A program made the translations under genes and the position numbers. The notes beneath the pieces are model-generated. The model made no database searches, was not told where the DNA came from, and saw nothing but the letters and a program-made list of their open reading frames with translations. This document shows, in pieces, positions 37,581 through 46,879 of a stretch of 64,000 nt of DNA (positions are counted from its first letter, which is position 1; each line of letters begins with the position of its first letter). Origin of the DNA: Bradyrhizobium sp. cir1. Its GTDB lineage: Bacteria > Pseudomonadota > Alphaproteobacteria > Rhizobiales > Xanthobacteraceae. The stretch is taken from positions 400,275 through 464,274 of the forward strand of contig NZ_JACIHE010000002.1 of the NCBI RefSeq assembly GCF_014198245.1, read 5' to 3'.

Positions 37581-39038
37581 ATGAGCGAGACTTTCACAAG
37601 CGTGTCCCAGGAAGAAGCCGGCCTTCGCGAGCGCACGCGGCTGTCGTTCGAGCTCGACGCCGACATCTGCGTGATCGGAGCCGGGCTTGCCGGGCTCTCC
37701 ATCGCGCTGGAGGCGGCCCGGCTCGGGGCCAGCGTCGCAGTGCTCGAGGGCCGCCATATCGGCTGGAACGCCTCCGGCAACCAGCTCGGCACCGTGATGC
37801 CGGGCTTTGCGCTGCCGCTCACCGACCTGATCGAGCGCATCGGTTTCGAGGACGCGCGCGAATTGTGGGCGCTGTCCAAGGAGGGGGCCGAATTCGTCCG
37901 CGCCAACGCCACCGAGGAGAACATGCCGGGGATCGCCCCCAGCGACGGCGTGCTGGAGGTCTCCAACGTCGATGCCGGCGACCGGCTGATCAGCCGGCTG
38001 CAGATGCTGAACGAGGATTTCGACACCGAGGTCGAGGGCTGGCAGGTCGATCGCGTCCGCGAGATGCTGAAGACCGATCATTACTTCCACGGCGTGTATT
38101 ACCCCAGGGCGCTCCAGGTCGACGGCCGCAAATACGTGCACGGCCTTGCGGCGCTGGCGCGGCGTGCAGGCGCCCGCATCTTCGAGGACACGCCGGTCGT
38201 CAGCATCGATCATTCCGGCATTCGCAAGCGCATCGTCACGCCCTCGGCGCGGCTGCGCGCCACCCACATCGTGCTCGCCGGCAACATCCATCTCGGCGCG
38301 CCCTTGCGGCGCCTGTCGGAGACGTTGCTGCCGGTCTGGCGTTACGCCGGCATCACCGCGCCGCTCGGCGAGCGCGTGCACGAGATCATCGCCTTCAAGG
38401 GATCGGTGATGGATTCCGATGGCATCGACCATTTTCGCATCGTCGATGGCGACCGCCTGATGTGGGCAAGTCCGGAGACCACCTGGGCGGCGCGTCCAGA
38501 GCGCTTTGCCGGCAGCGTCAGGCGGCGGATCCGGTCAATCTTCCCTGAGCTCGGCAATGCCGAGATCACCGAGACGTTCGGCGGCGCCACCGGCCACACC
38601 GTGCATGGCATGCCGCAGATCGGCCAGCTGCGCAAAGGCCTGTGGGTGGCGAGCGGGTTCGGCCGCCAGGGCATGAACACCTCGGCCATGGCCGGGCAGT
38701 TGATCGCGCGCAGCATCCTGTGGGGCGATGACCGCTGGAAGCTGTTCTCGCCGTTCGAGCTGGTCTGGGCCGGCGGGGCGACCGGCCGCGTTGCCGGCCA
38801 ATTGGTCGGCATCTGGGGCAGGGCGAGCTCCGCCGCAGCGGGCTCGCTGGCCCGCTACCGCGAACGTGCCAGGGTCAAGGACAGGGAGCGCGAGGCCCGT
38901 CTCGCCGAGGCCAACCGCGCCGCCGGCACCGGTCCGCGCCGTCTGCCGCCGCGGCCGGCGCCTGCACCGGAACATGCGGCCCAAGGCGTGAAACCGGCTG
39001 CGGAACCGGCTGTCCAGGACCAGAGCGTCTCGCAATAA
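37581..39038 (+). CDS. FAD-dependent amine/amino-acid oxidoreductase (DAO family)
   Basis: 485 residues. An N-terminal Rossmann FAD motif, VIGAGLAGLS (Gly33, 35, 38), is followed by the DAO signature and a C-terminal SGFGRQGMNTSAMAGQLIA that closes the FAD site. The closest named relatives are PuuB-like gamma-glutamylputrescine oxidases, but the substrate is not fixed. The last 75 residues are Arg/Ala/Pro-rich and probably disordered. A short palindromic repeat overlaps the promoter region. Confidence 0.85.
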   Translation: MSETFTSVSQEEAGLRERTRLSFELDADICVIGAGLAGLSIALEAARLGASVAVLEGRHIGWNASGNQLGTVMPGFALPLTDLIERIGFEDARELWALSKEGAEFVRANATEENMPGIAPSDGVLEVSNVDAGDRLISRLQMLNEDFDTEVEGWQVDRVREMLKTDHYFHGVYYPRALQVDGRKYVHGLAALARRAGARIFEDTPVVSIDHSGIRKRIVTPSARLRATHIVLAGNIHLGAPLRRLSETLLPVWRYAGITAPLGERVHEIIAFKGSVMDSDGIDHFRIVDGDRLMWASPETTWAARPERFAGSVRRRIRSIFPELGNAEITETFGGATGHTVHGMPQIGQLRKGLWVASGFGRQGMNTSAMAGQLIARSILWGDDRWKLFSPFELVWAGGATGRVAGQLVGIWGRASSAAAGSLARYRERARVKDREREARLAEANRAAGTGPRRLPPRPAPAPEHAAQGVKPAAEPAVQDQSVSQ

Positions 39039-39125
39039 GTTGAGAAATCCTCCGCCCGGAAGTGTAACGTCGGCCGACAGAAGCCCGTATCTCAGGGCGT
39101 GGACTTCCCGCGCACGGAGAATGAG

Positions 39126-39638
39126 ATGTTTGACCGCCGCATCCTGCTGACGACTGTCGCCGGCCTGTTCGGCCTTTCCGCCTTCCGCTGGCTGACAGGA
39201 TCACCTGCCGAGGCTGGCGAGAAGGCCGCGGAAACGTTCGAGATCACGAAGACGGAGGCCGAATGGCGTGCCCAGCTCACGCCGCAGCAATATGAGATCC
39301 TCCGCAATCACGGCACCGAGCGGCCCGGCTCCAGCCCGCTGCTGAAGGAGCATCGCAAGGGCATCTTCGCCTGCGCCGGCTGCGACCTGCCGCTGTTTGC
39401 GTCCGAGACCAAGTTCGAGAGCGGTACGGGCTGGCCGAGCTTCTACCAGCCCATCGAGGGCAATGTCGGCAAGACCGAGGATCGCACCTACGGCATGGTG
39501 CGCACCGAGGTGCATTGCCGGCGCTGCGGCGGCCATCTCGGCCACGTCTTCGACGACGGTCCGAAGCCGACCGGATTGCGCTACTGCATCGACGGTTTCG
39601 GGCTGGTTTTCCACCCGGCGGCGGCATCTGCGACGTAG
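39126..39638 (+). CDS. msrB: Exported peptide-methionine (R)-S-oxide reductase
   Basis: 170 residues. The N-terminus [15 protein letters not shown] looks like a Tat or Sec signal, so the enzyme is likely periplasmic. The MsrB domain has the zinc cysteine pairs CAGC and CRRC, the GWPSF active-site loop and catalytic Cys in LRYCIDG. The usual RYCINSASL is changed to RYCIDGFGL. It repairs oxidised methionine in envelope proteins. ATG 39126 lies behind GGAGA; an in-frame start at 39099 would put charged residues before the signal. Confidence 0.9.
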   Translation: MFDRRILLTTVAGLFGLSAFRWLTGSPAEAGEKAAETFEITKTEAEWRAQLTPQQYEILRNHGTERPGSSPLLKEHRKGIFACAGCDLPLFASETKFESGTGWPSFYQPIEGNVGKTEDRTYGMVRTEVHCRRCGGHLGHVFDDGPKPTGLRYCIDGFGLVFHPAAASAT

Positions 39639-39648
39639 GCTTTGTTTC

Positions 39649-39731
39649 TGTCATTCCGGGGCGATGCGCAGCATCGAACCCGGAATCTCGAGGTTCCGGA
39701 TTCGATGCTTCGCATCGCTCCGGAACGACGA
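39649..39731. repeat. Dispersed palindromic repeat (family F)
   Basis: TTCCGGGGCGATGCG and CGCATCGCTCCGGAACG are arms around inner CATCGAACCCGGAA / TTCCGGATTCGATG. It lies directly after the msrB stop. Confidence 0.75.
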
Positions 39732-39769
39732 TGTGTCCCGGCAATTGTTGCCGGTCCCGGCAATTGTGC

Positions 39770-39796
39770 CCCGGTCATTGGACCGGGACTTTTTCA
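39770..39796 (+). terminator. Terminator after msrB
   Basis: CCCGGTC (39770-39776) pairs with GACCGGG (39781-39787) around ATTG, followed by ACTTTTTC. It separates msrB from the flagellar cluster. Confidence 0.75.
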
Positions 39797-39828
39797 TTAA
39801 GTCATTGATTTCCTGAAGATACCCGCAT

Positions 39829-39843
39829 TGGCATAGGCCTTGC
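39829..39843 (+). promoter_or_regulatory. Sigma-54 type promoter of the hook operon
   Basis: TGGC-N7-TTGC with the exact -24/-12 spacing lies 65 bp before the flgE start. Hook genes of Caulobacter and relatives use sigma-54 promoters, which supports the call. No clear enhancer site was identified. Confidence 0.65.
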
Positions 39844-39907
39844 GACTGTCTCCTCCGACTGCGGCCATGGTCGACCGGCCGCCGGGATCGGATTTGGAGA
39901 CAAAGTT

Positions 39908-42199
39908 ATGGGTATCTTCGATGCAATGAACACCTCGGTGGGTGGCCTGCAGGCGCAGTCCTACGCGCTGCAGAACATTTCCGGCAACATCGCGAACTCA
40001 TCCACCACCGGTTACAAGGGCATCGGCACCAGCTTCGTCGATCTCATTCCCGACGCCTCGGTCCCGAGCAAGCAGGTCGCGGGCGGCGTGACGGCTAATG
40101 CGAAGGCGACCATCACCACCCAGGGCACGATCTCGTCCTCCACCGTGGCCACCAACATGGCGATCACCGGCGACGGCTTCTTCTCGATCCAGAAGGCGAC
40201 CGGCGTCGTCGACAACGTGCCGGTGTTCAGCGGCGTCACCTACTACACCCGTCGCGGCGACTTCCAGCTCAATGCCAACGGCAATTTGGTCAACGGCGCC
40301 GGCTATTATCTGATGGGCACCACGGTCGATCCCAAGACCGGCAACCCGACCGGCAACGTGGCGACCGTCCTGAAATTCCAGAACAACTTCATCCCGGCGC
40401 AGGCGACCACCTCGATCCAGTACGCCGCGAACCTGCCGTCCCAGCCGAACACGGCGGCGAGTTCGACGGCCGCGAGCAAGACGCTGCTGGCGGCCGGTGG
40501 ACTGAACCCGTCGGATTTCGCCGCCAACCCGCTGATCGTCGGCACGCCGCCGCCGCCTTATGTGAACGCGACGGTCTCCGGCGCCGCCGCTACCGGCAAT
40601 CTGCGCTCGGCCTACACGTCGACGACGGTAACTGGCTCGGTGGCCCTGCTGAACAGCGCATCGGCCGCAGCGAGCAGCGGTACGTCCCTCGACCCGACCG
40701 CAAGCCCGCATCTCGGCGTCTCGCTGGCCGGCCAGACGCTGACGATCAACAACGGCAGTGGCCCCTATACGATCACCTTCGACAACACCGCGACGGGCAT
40801 CACGACGACAGCCAACAGCACCGTGATCGGTGTGAAGGCCGGCGCCACGACGACGGTGAACGATATCCTCACTGCGATTCAAACGGCCGGTGGCGCCGGC
40901 AACGGCGTCACCGCCACGATCACCGGTACCGGCAACATCCAGATCGCAGGCGGCACCCTCGTCGATCTTGCGATCAGCGGCAACGCAGCGACCACGCTCG
41001 GCCTCAGCAACGTGACGCGCGGCGGCAACGTGCTGTCCACGCCTGCGATCACCGGCAATACGCTGCTCAGTGGTGCCGCGACGGCCGGCGGTTCGGAAGT
41101 TCTTTCATCGGGCTTCCAGGCAGGGTCGGCGGGTCCGCCCGTCGTTGCTCCCGATACGATCACGGTGAACGGTCAGACGCTGACCTTCGTCTCCGCGGCC
41201 CCGCCCATCAGCAACCCGAACCAGATCAGCGTCACTGACGACATCTCGACCTTGCTTCAGAAGATCGACTTTCTCGCCGGCACGTCGGGCTCGTCGATCA
41301 GCAACGGCGTGATCACGCTGAACACCGGCACCGCAAACCCCTCCTTGAACGTCTCCAGCAGCAACCCCAACGCCTTCGCGGCGCTCGGCTTCACCTCGGC
41401 CGTTTCCAAGCCTCGTGGCGGCGGCGGCACGGCCGGCACGGGTACCGTGATCGGCAACGACGTCGCGACTTTCACCAAGGAAACGATCAGCGGTGGCGCG
41501 GTGACCGCCTACAATGCGGCCGGCACGCCCGTGAACCTGCAGCTCCGTTGGGCCAAGACCGACAGCGCCTCGCTGGGGACGGGTCATTCCGACACCTGGA
41601 ACCTGTTCTATCAGACCGACCCGAATGCGACCGGCACGAACGTCGCGTGGATGAACACGGGACAGGCCTTCACCTTTGCCGCCGACGGCTCGCTGACCTC
41701 GCCGAGCGGCTCGGGCATCACCATCAACAACGTCACCGTCAGCGGGCAGTCGCTCGGCTCGGTCGCCTTCAACATCTCCTCGGGCGGTCTGACGCAATAT
41801 GCCAGCACCAGCGGCGCGGTGACCATCAACACCATCACGCAGAACGGCTACGCCGCCGGCCAGCTCCGCTCGGTCTCGGTCAACAACAGCGGCCTCGTGG
41901 TCGGAACCTTCTCCAACGGCCAGAACCTCGATCTCGCCCAGGTGACGTTGTCGCACTTCAACGGCACCAACTATTTGAAGGCGCTCGATGGCGGCGCCTA
42001 TGCCGCGACCGAGCAGTCGGGCCCTGCGATCGACGGCGCTTCGGGCACCATCAGCGGCTCGTCGCTGGAAGGCTCGAACACCGACATCGCCGACGAATTC
42101 ACCAAGCTGATCGTGACCCAGCAGGCCTATTCGGCCAACACCAAGGTGATCACGACGGCCAATTCGATGGTGCAGGACCTCCTGAACGTGTTGCGCTGA
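39908..42199 (+). CDS. flgE: Flagellar hook protein
   Basis: 763 residues, long for FlgE (about 400 in enterics). The N-terminal rod/hook signature MGIFDAMNTSVGGLQAQSY is followed by NSSTTGYKG. The C-terminal TQQAYSANTKVITTANSMV is typical of axial proteins. The middle is Gly/Ser/Thr/Asn-rich beta sequence. It includes a module near residues 415-505 (TITVNGQTLTFVS) that recurs in FlgL and both flagellins. It polymerises as the hook after export. GGAGACAAAG precedes the ATG. First gene of flgE-flgK-flgL. Confidence 0.96.
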   Translation: MGIFDAMNTSVGGLQAQSYALQNISGNIANSSTTGYKGIGTSFVDLIPDASVPSKQVAGGVTANAKATITTQGTISSSTVATNMAITGDGFFSIQKATGVVDNVPVFSGVTYYTRRGDFQLNANGNLVNGAGYYLMGTTVDPKTGNPTGNVATVLKFQNNFIPAQATTSIQYAANLPSQPNTAASSTAASKTLLAAGGLNPSDFAANPLIVGTPPPPYVNATVSGAAATGNLRSAYTSTTVTGSVALLNSASAAASSGTSLDPTASPHLGVSLAGQTLTINNGSGPYTITFDNTATGITTTANSTVIGVKAGATTTVNDILTAIQTAGGAGNGVTATITGTGNIQIAGGTLVDLAISGNAATTLGLSNVTRGGNVLSTPAITGNTLLSGAATAGGSEVLSSGFQAGSAGPPVVAPDTITVNGQTLTFVSAAPPISNPNQISVTDDISTLLQKIDFLAGTSGSSISNGVITLNTGTANPSLNVSSSNPNAFAALGFTSAVSKPRGGGGTAGTGTVIGNDVATFTKETISGGAVTAYNAAGTPVNLQLRWAKTDSASLGTGHSDTWNLFYQTDPNATGTNVAWMNTGQAFTFAADGSLTSPSGSGITINNVTVSGQSLGSVAFNISSGGLTQYASTSGAVTINTITQNGYAAGQLRSVSVNNSGLVVGTFSNGQNLDLAQVTLSHFNGTNYLKALDGGAYAATEQSGPAIDGASGTISGSSLEGSNTDIADEFTKLIVTQQAYSANTKVITTANSMVQDLLNVLR

Positions 42200-42235
42200 T
42201 CGGCGCGTGACGTAACCAAAGGCGGGTAAGTACAC

Positions 42236-44119
42236 ATGGGTTTGAGTTCAGCCCTTGCCAGCGCGATGAGCGGTCTGCGTGCCAACCAGGCCGCGCTCTC
42301 GATCGTCTCCTCGAACGTCGCCAATTCGCAGACGCCGGGCTACGTCGTCCAGACGCCGAACCAGATCGAGGTCACCACCGGCGATTTCGGCTCGACGGCG
42401 ATGACGACCGGCGTCAGCCGGGAGCTCGACACCTTTGTGCTGAACCAGCTGCGCACCGAGACCGGCGGCAGCGGCTACGCCGACCAGATGGCCAACATCC
42501 TGAAGCAGCTTCAGAGTGTCTATGGCACGCCCGGCAATAACGGTACGCTCGAAACCGCGCTGAACAATTTCACCACGGCACTGCAGGCGTTGTCGACGAG
42601 CTCGGGCGCGTCGTCGGCGCAGACCGTTGCGCTGGGTGCGGCGCAGGCGCTGGCCACGCAGCTCAACGTCACCACCAAGGGCATCCAGTCGCTGCGCTCC
42701 AACGTCGAGCAGGATCTCGGCACATCGGCGCAAGCCGCCAACGCGGCGATGCAGCAGATCGCCGACATCAACACCAAGCTTCAGGGCCTGTCGGCCAACG
42801 ATCCCTCGGCCGCGACGCTGATGGACCAGCGCGACCAGGCCATCAACACGCTGTCGAAATATGTCGACGTCCGCGTCACCACCGACGGCTCGAACCAGGC
42901 CAACATCTACACCACGACCGGCGTCCAGCTGGTCGGCGCCGGGCTCGCCTCGCAATTCTCCTTTGCTTCCGCCGGCGCGCTGTCGGCGACCTCGCTCTAC
43001 AACACCGACCCGGCCAAGTCCGGCGTCGGCGCGCTCACCATCAAGCTGCCGAACGGCTCGCAGCTCGACGTCGTCGCCAACAACGTGGTCTCGTCCGGCC
43101 AGATCGCGGCCGACCTGAAGCTGCGCGACCAGACGCTGGTGCAGGCGCAGAACCAGATCGACCAGCTCGCCGCCACGATGTCGAGCGCGCTGTCGGACAA
43201 GACCACCGCCGGCAGCACGGTCTCTGGCCCGCCGGCCGGTTTCGACCTGGACCTTGCCGGCGCGCAGCCGGGCAATACGGTCAACATCACCTATACGGAC
43301 ACGGCGACCAACACCCAGCGCCAGATCACGCTCGTCAACGTGACCGACCCGGCGGCGCTGCCGCTCCAGAACGCCACCAACGCCAACCCGATGCGGGTGG
43401 GCGTGAACTTCTCCGGCGGCATGGGTGCGATCGCCTCCGCGCTCAACACCGCGCTGTCGGGCTCGCACCTGTCGTTCTCCGCCGCGCCGTCGCCGGCCAC
43501 CGCCACGACGCTGCGGGTGACCGATGACAATACCGGCCTTGCCAAGGTCAATTCGGCCTCGACCACCAAGACGATCTCGTCGCTGACCTCGGGCAGCCCG
43601 CAACTGGCGGTGTTCACCGACGGCGGGCAGGCGCTCTACACCGGCGCGATCACGGCGTCGGGCTCGCAGATGACCGGCCTTGCCGGGCGCATCGCCGTGA
43701 ACACGCAGCTCGTCAGCGATCCCACGCGGCTGTCGGTCTACAACACCTCGCCGGTGACGCCCGCCGGCGACACCACGCGTTCGGACTATCTCTATTCGCA
43801 GCTCACCAGTGCGGTGTTCTCCTATTCGCCGACGACCGGCCTCGGCTCGGCGAACCAGCCCTTCACCGGCAGCGTCTCGAGCTACCTCCAGCAGTTCCTC
43901 AGCATCCAGGCCAACGCCTCGACCCAGGCCACCCAGCTCCAGCAGGGCCAAAGCGTCGTGGTCTCGACGCTGCAGGCCAAGTTCGACTCGACCTCCAAAG
44001 TCAATCTGGACTCGGAGATGTCGAACCTGATCCAGCTCCAGAATGCCTATGCCGCCAACGCCCACGTCATGTCGGTGGTGCAGAGCATGATGAACACCTT
44101 GCTCCAGGCTCAAGCGTAA
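42236..44119 (+). CDS. flgK: Flagellar hook-associated protein 1
   Basis: 627 residues. The N-terminus MGLSSALASAMSGLRANQAAL and SSNVANSQTPGYV are the FlgK marks, and the C-terminus ends in MNLIQLQNAYAANA-type sequence (SNLIQLQNAYAANAHV). The central portion is coiled-coil then variable beta. It forms the first hook-filament junction ring. It lies 36 bp after flgE and 20 bp before flgL, so the three form an operon. Confidence 0.96.
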   Translation: MGLSSALASAMSGLRANQAALSIVSSNVANSQTPGYVVQTPNQIEVTTGDFGSTAMTTGVSRELDTFVLNQLRTETGGSGYADQMANILKQLQSVYGTPGNNGTLETALNNFTTALQALSTSSGASSAQTVALGAAQALATQLNVTTKGIQSLRSNVEQDLGTSAQAANAAMQQIADINTKLQGLSANDPSAATLMDQRDQAINTLSKYVDVRVTTDGSNQANIYTTTGVQLVGAGLASQFSFASAGALSATSLYNTDPAKSGVGALTIKLPNGSQLDVVANNVVSSGQIAADLKLRDQTLVQAQNQIDQLAATMSSALSDKTTAGSTVSGPPAGFDLDLAGAQPGNTVNITYTDTATNTQRQITLVNVTDPAALPLQNATNANPMRVGVNFSGGMGAIASALNTALSGSHLSFSAAPSPATATTLRVTDDNTGLAKVNSASTTKTISSLTSGSPQLAVFTDGGQALYTGAITASGSQMTGLAGRIAVNTQLVSDPTRLSVYNTSPVTPAGDTTRSDYLYSQLTSAVFSYSPTTGLGSANQPFTGSVSSYLQQFLSIQANASTQATQLQQGQSVVVSTLQAKFDSTSKVNLDSEMSNLIQLQNAYAANAHVMSVVQSMMNTLLQAQA

Positions 44120-44139
44120 CCAGTACAGGGCTCTGAAAG

Positions 44140-46014
44140 ATGTCGATCAGCAGCATCAACTACTCCTCGTCGATCCTCGGCGCGCAGATCCGCAACATCA
44201 ACCAGCAGCTCACCGACCTGTCGACGCAGCTTTCGACCGGCAAGCTGTCGCAGAACTATTCCGGCATGGGCACCAACGAGGGCTTTGCGATCGCCTCACG
44301 CGCGCAGCTCTCCAACATCGCCGCCTATACGGACACGATCACCAACGTCAACGTCAACATCAACCTCGCCAACACCGCGCTGCAGTCGCTGACGACGATC
44401 CGCAACACGGTGCAGACCGGCTCCGCCAGCACCGCGCAGGATCTCAACGTCAACGGACAGACGGTCGCGCAGAACACCGCCGCCGCGCAGTTCGGCTCGA
44501 TGGTCGGCGTGCTCAACACGCAATCGGGCAACCGCTATCTGTTCTCGGGAACGGCGGTCAGCACGCAGTCGGTCGCCAATGCCGGCGACATCATCAACGG
44601 CACCACCACGCAGGCGGGCTTCAAGACCGTGATGGCGGAGCGCCAGGCCGCCGATCTCGGTGCCAACGGCATGGGGCGGCTGGTGCAGACGCAGCCGACG
44701 CCGAGCTCGGTGCAGGTGTCGGAGGACGTCGCCGGATCGCCGTTCGGGCTCAAGATCAAGGCGGTGTCCTCGACGTTGACGGGCGCGACCGTCACCGGCC
44801 CGAGCGGCTCGCCGGTGTCCTTCTCAGTTGATCTCAACGGCGTCAATCCGAACAACGGCGACAAGCTGAGCATTCAGTTCACGCTGCCGGACGGCACCAC
44901 CGAGCAGATCGACCTGACCGCCTCGACCGCCACCCCGACGCCGGCCGGCAGCTTTGCGATCGATACGACCACTCCGGGCAACACCGCGACCAATCTCAAC
45001 ACGGCGCTGAATACCGCGATCAAGAAGCTCGCCAATACCTCGCTGGTCGCGGCGTCGGCCGTGATCGCCGGCGACAATTTCTTCAACACGGCGAGCTCTG
45101 CGATCGGCGCTCCCAAGACCAACCAGGCGGCTCCCGCCGCACCGATCAGCGGTGCGACGGCGCTGTCCGGTACAAGCCCCTCGGACTCGATCTCGCCGGG
45201 CTTCGTCGCCGGCGACACCATCACCGTCAACGGCACCACGCTTACCTTCGTCAGCTCGGGCGCGACCGGCAACCAGCTCAACGTCACCGACAGCATCCAG
45301 ACCCTGCTGAGCAAGATCGACGCGATCACCGGGACGTCGAAGCCGTCGACGGTTCATGGCGGCGCGATCACGATCAACACCGACGATGCGGCGAGCTTGA
45401 ACATCACGAGCTCGAATACGGGTGCACTGGGCTCGCTCGGCTTCGGCACGACGCCGGTGACCGCCACGCAGCCGCCGCTGCGCGTCGGCTCCTCGCCGGC
45501 GAGCTCGGCGACGACGCTGGTGAACGGCTCCGCCAACACCGTGAAATGGTACCTCGGCAATGACGGGCCCGGCTCGCCGCGCTCCACCGCGACGGCGCGG
45601 GTCGACGACTCCGTCACCGTGCAGTATGGCGCGCAGGCGAACGAGGACGCCATCCGCCGCCAGTTGCAGGCGATCGCCGTGTTCGGGACTTTCTCGACCT
45701 CGCCGACCGGGCAGTATTCGGGCGGGCAGGTCTCGGCGCTGAGCCTGCGGGTGACGCAGGCGCTGACCCAGCAGCCGGGTCAGCAGCGCATAGAGGACAT
45801 CCAGACCGACATCGCGATGGCCCAGAACACGATGAAGGACGCGACCACGCGCCATACCCAGGCCAAGGCGCAGCTCCAGACCATCGTCGACCAGGCGGAA
45901 TCGGCCTCGCCCGATCAGGTCGCGAGCGAAATCCTTGCGCTCCAGAACGCGCTCCAGGCGTCCTACCAGGTGACCTCGAACCTGGCGCAGCTCTCGCTCG
46001 TCAAGTTCCTGTAA
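44140..46014 (+). CDS. flgL: Flagellar hook-associated protein 3
   Basis: 624 residues, about twice the enteric length. The N-terminal flagellin-like helix MSISSINYSSSILGAQIR and the C-terminal ALQNALQASYQVTSNLAQLSLVKF define FlgL. The enlarged middle carries the ITVNGTTLTFVS module (about 357-447) shared with FlgE and the flagellins. It forms the second junction layer, on which the filament grows. Its stop is 73 bp before the downstream cassette. Confidence 0.94.
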   Translation: MSISSINYSSSILGAQIRNINQQLTDLSTQLSTGKLSQNYSGMGTNEGFAIASRAQLSNIAAYTDTITNVNVNINLANTALQSLTTIRNTVQTGSASTAQDLNVNGQTVAQNTAAAQFGSMVGVLNTQSGNRYLFSGTAVSTQSVANAGDIINGTTTQAGFKTVMAERQAADLGANGMGRLVQTQPTPSSVQVSEDVAGSPFGLKIKAVSSTLTGATVTGPSGSPVSFSVDLNGVNPNNGDKLSIQFTLPDGTTEQIDLTASTATPTPAGSFAIDTTTPGNTATNLNTALNTAIKKLANTSLVAASAVIAGDNFFNTASSAIGAPKTNQAAPAAPISGATALSGTSPSDSISPGFVAGDTITVNGTTLTFVSSGATGNQLNVTDSIQTLLSKIDAITGTSKPSTVHGGAITINTDDAASLNITSSNTGALGSLGFGTTPVTATQPPLRVGSSPASSATTLVNGSANTVKWYLGNDGPGSPRSTATARVDDSVTVQYGAQANEDAIRRQLQAIAVFGTFSTSPTGQYSGGQVSALSLRVTQALTQQPGQQRIEDIQTDIAMAQNTMKDATTRHTQAKAQLQTIVDQAESASPDQVASEILALQNALQASYQVTSNLAQLSLVKFL

Positions 46015-46021
46015 GGATGCG

Positions 46022-46037
46022 TTAAGACGCCGTTAAC
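46022..46037 (+). promoter_or_regulatory. Candidate CtrA box before the four-gene cassette
   Basis: TTAA-GACGCCG-TTAAC is a perfect TTAA-N7-TTAAC site. It begins 8 bp after the flgL stop and ends 50 bp before the transferase start, a position suited to direct activation. Confidence 0.6.
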
Positions 46038-46086
46038 CATGCCTGTTTACCTCTTGGTGAGGATTGCAGCGGGGGCGGAGCGGTCG

Positions 46087-46869
46087 ATGTCTGACAAGAT
46101 GCAGCTGGTGGTGGCAACGCCTTGCTTCGGCGGGCAGGTGTCGAGCATCTATGCGAGCTCGATCTTCGCGCTTCAGCGCGCCGTGCACGGCATGGCCAAT
46201 CTCGAGCTCAAGGTGCACTTGCGCGACGGCGATGCGCTCATCACGCGGGCGCGGGCCAATTTGGCCGCGATGTTCCTGGACGATCCCGAGGCGACCCATT
46301 TCCTGTTCATCGATGCCGACATCGGCTTCAAGCCGGAGCAGGTGTTCCGGCTGATCGAATGCGGCGCGGACGTCGTTGCGGGCTGTTATCCGATCAAGCG
46401 GGTCAACTGGGACAAGGCCGCGCGTGCGATCCAGTCAGGTCGGGCCGACGTGCCGGCCGCCTCGCTCGACTACGTGCTCGAGATCGAGGATCCCGACCGT
46501 ATCGTGGTGGTCAACGGCTTTACCCGCGTGCGTTATGCGGGCACGGGCTTCCTGATGATCCGGCGTCACGTGCTGGAGGCGATGTGCCGCCATCCGGACT
46601 ACGCGAACCTGCAGTTTTTCCGCGAGCATTCGCATGACACGCTGGCGGCGAGCCAGAACCGGTTCGCGCTGTTCGAATGCATGATCGACCCGGCGACCGG
46701 CACGTATCTTTCCGAGGACTTCGCCTTCTGCAAGCGCTGGACCGATATCGGCGGCGAGATCTGGGCCGACATCCAGAGCTCGCTCGATCACGTCGGGCCG
46801 TCGGTGTTCCACGGCGATATCGCCTCGCAGTTCGCGCCGGCGCCTGCGGCGGCGGCCGACGCGGCCTGA
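46087..46869 (+). CDS. GT-A-like glycosyltransferase of unknown specificity
   Basis: 260 residues. VVATPCFGG opens a Rossmann-like GT-A fold and LITRARANLAAMFL follows. The metal-binding DxD is in FLFIDADIGF (Asp76, Asp78). Later AGCYPIKRV and GTGFLMIRR resemble acceptor and nucleotide-sugar contacts. No membrane segment is seen. It is the first gene of a four-gene group behind flgL; flagellin glycosylation is a reasonable but untested guess. ATG 46087 is preferred over 46039, which would start inside the CtrA-type box spacer region. Confidence 0.75.
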   Translation: MSDKMQLVVATPCFGGQVSSIYASSIFALQRAVHGMANLELKVHLRDGDALITRARANLAAMFLDDPEATHFLFIDADIGFKPEQVFRLIECGADVVAGCYPIKRVNWDKAARAIQSGRADVPAASLDYVLEIEDPDRIVVVNGFTRVRYAGTGFLMIRRHVLEAMCRHPDYANLQFFREHSHDTLAASQNRFALFECMIDPATGTYLSEDFAFCKRWTDIGGEIWADIQSSLDHVGPSVFHGDIASQFAPAPAAAADAA

Positions 46870-46879
46870 GCGCTCCGGG

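Noticed and set aside
42248..44113. 621-codon minus-strand open frame
   Set aside because: It is the shadow of flgK with Arg/Gly/Asp-rich content.
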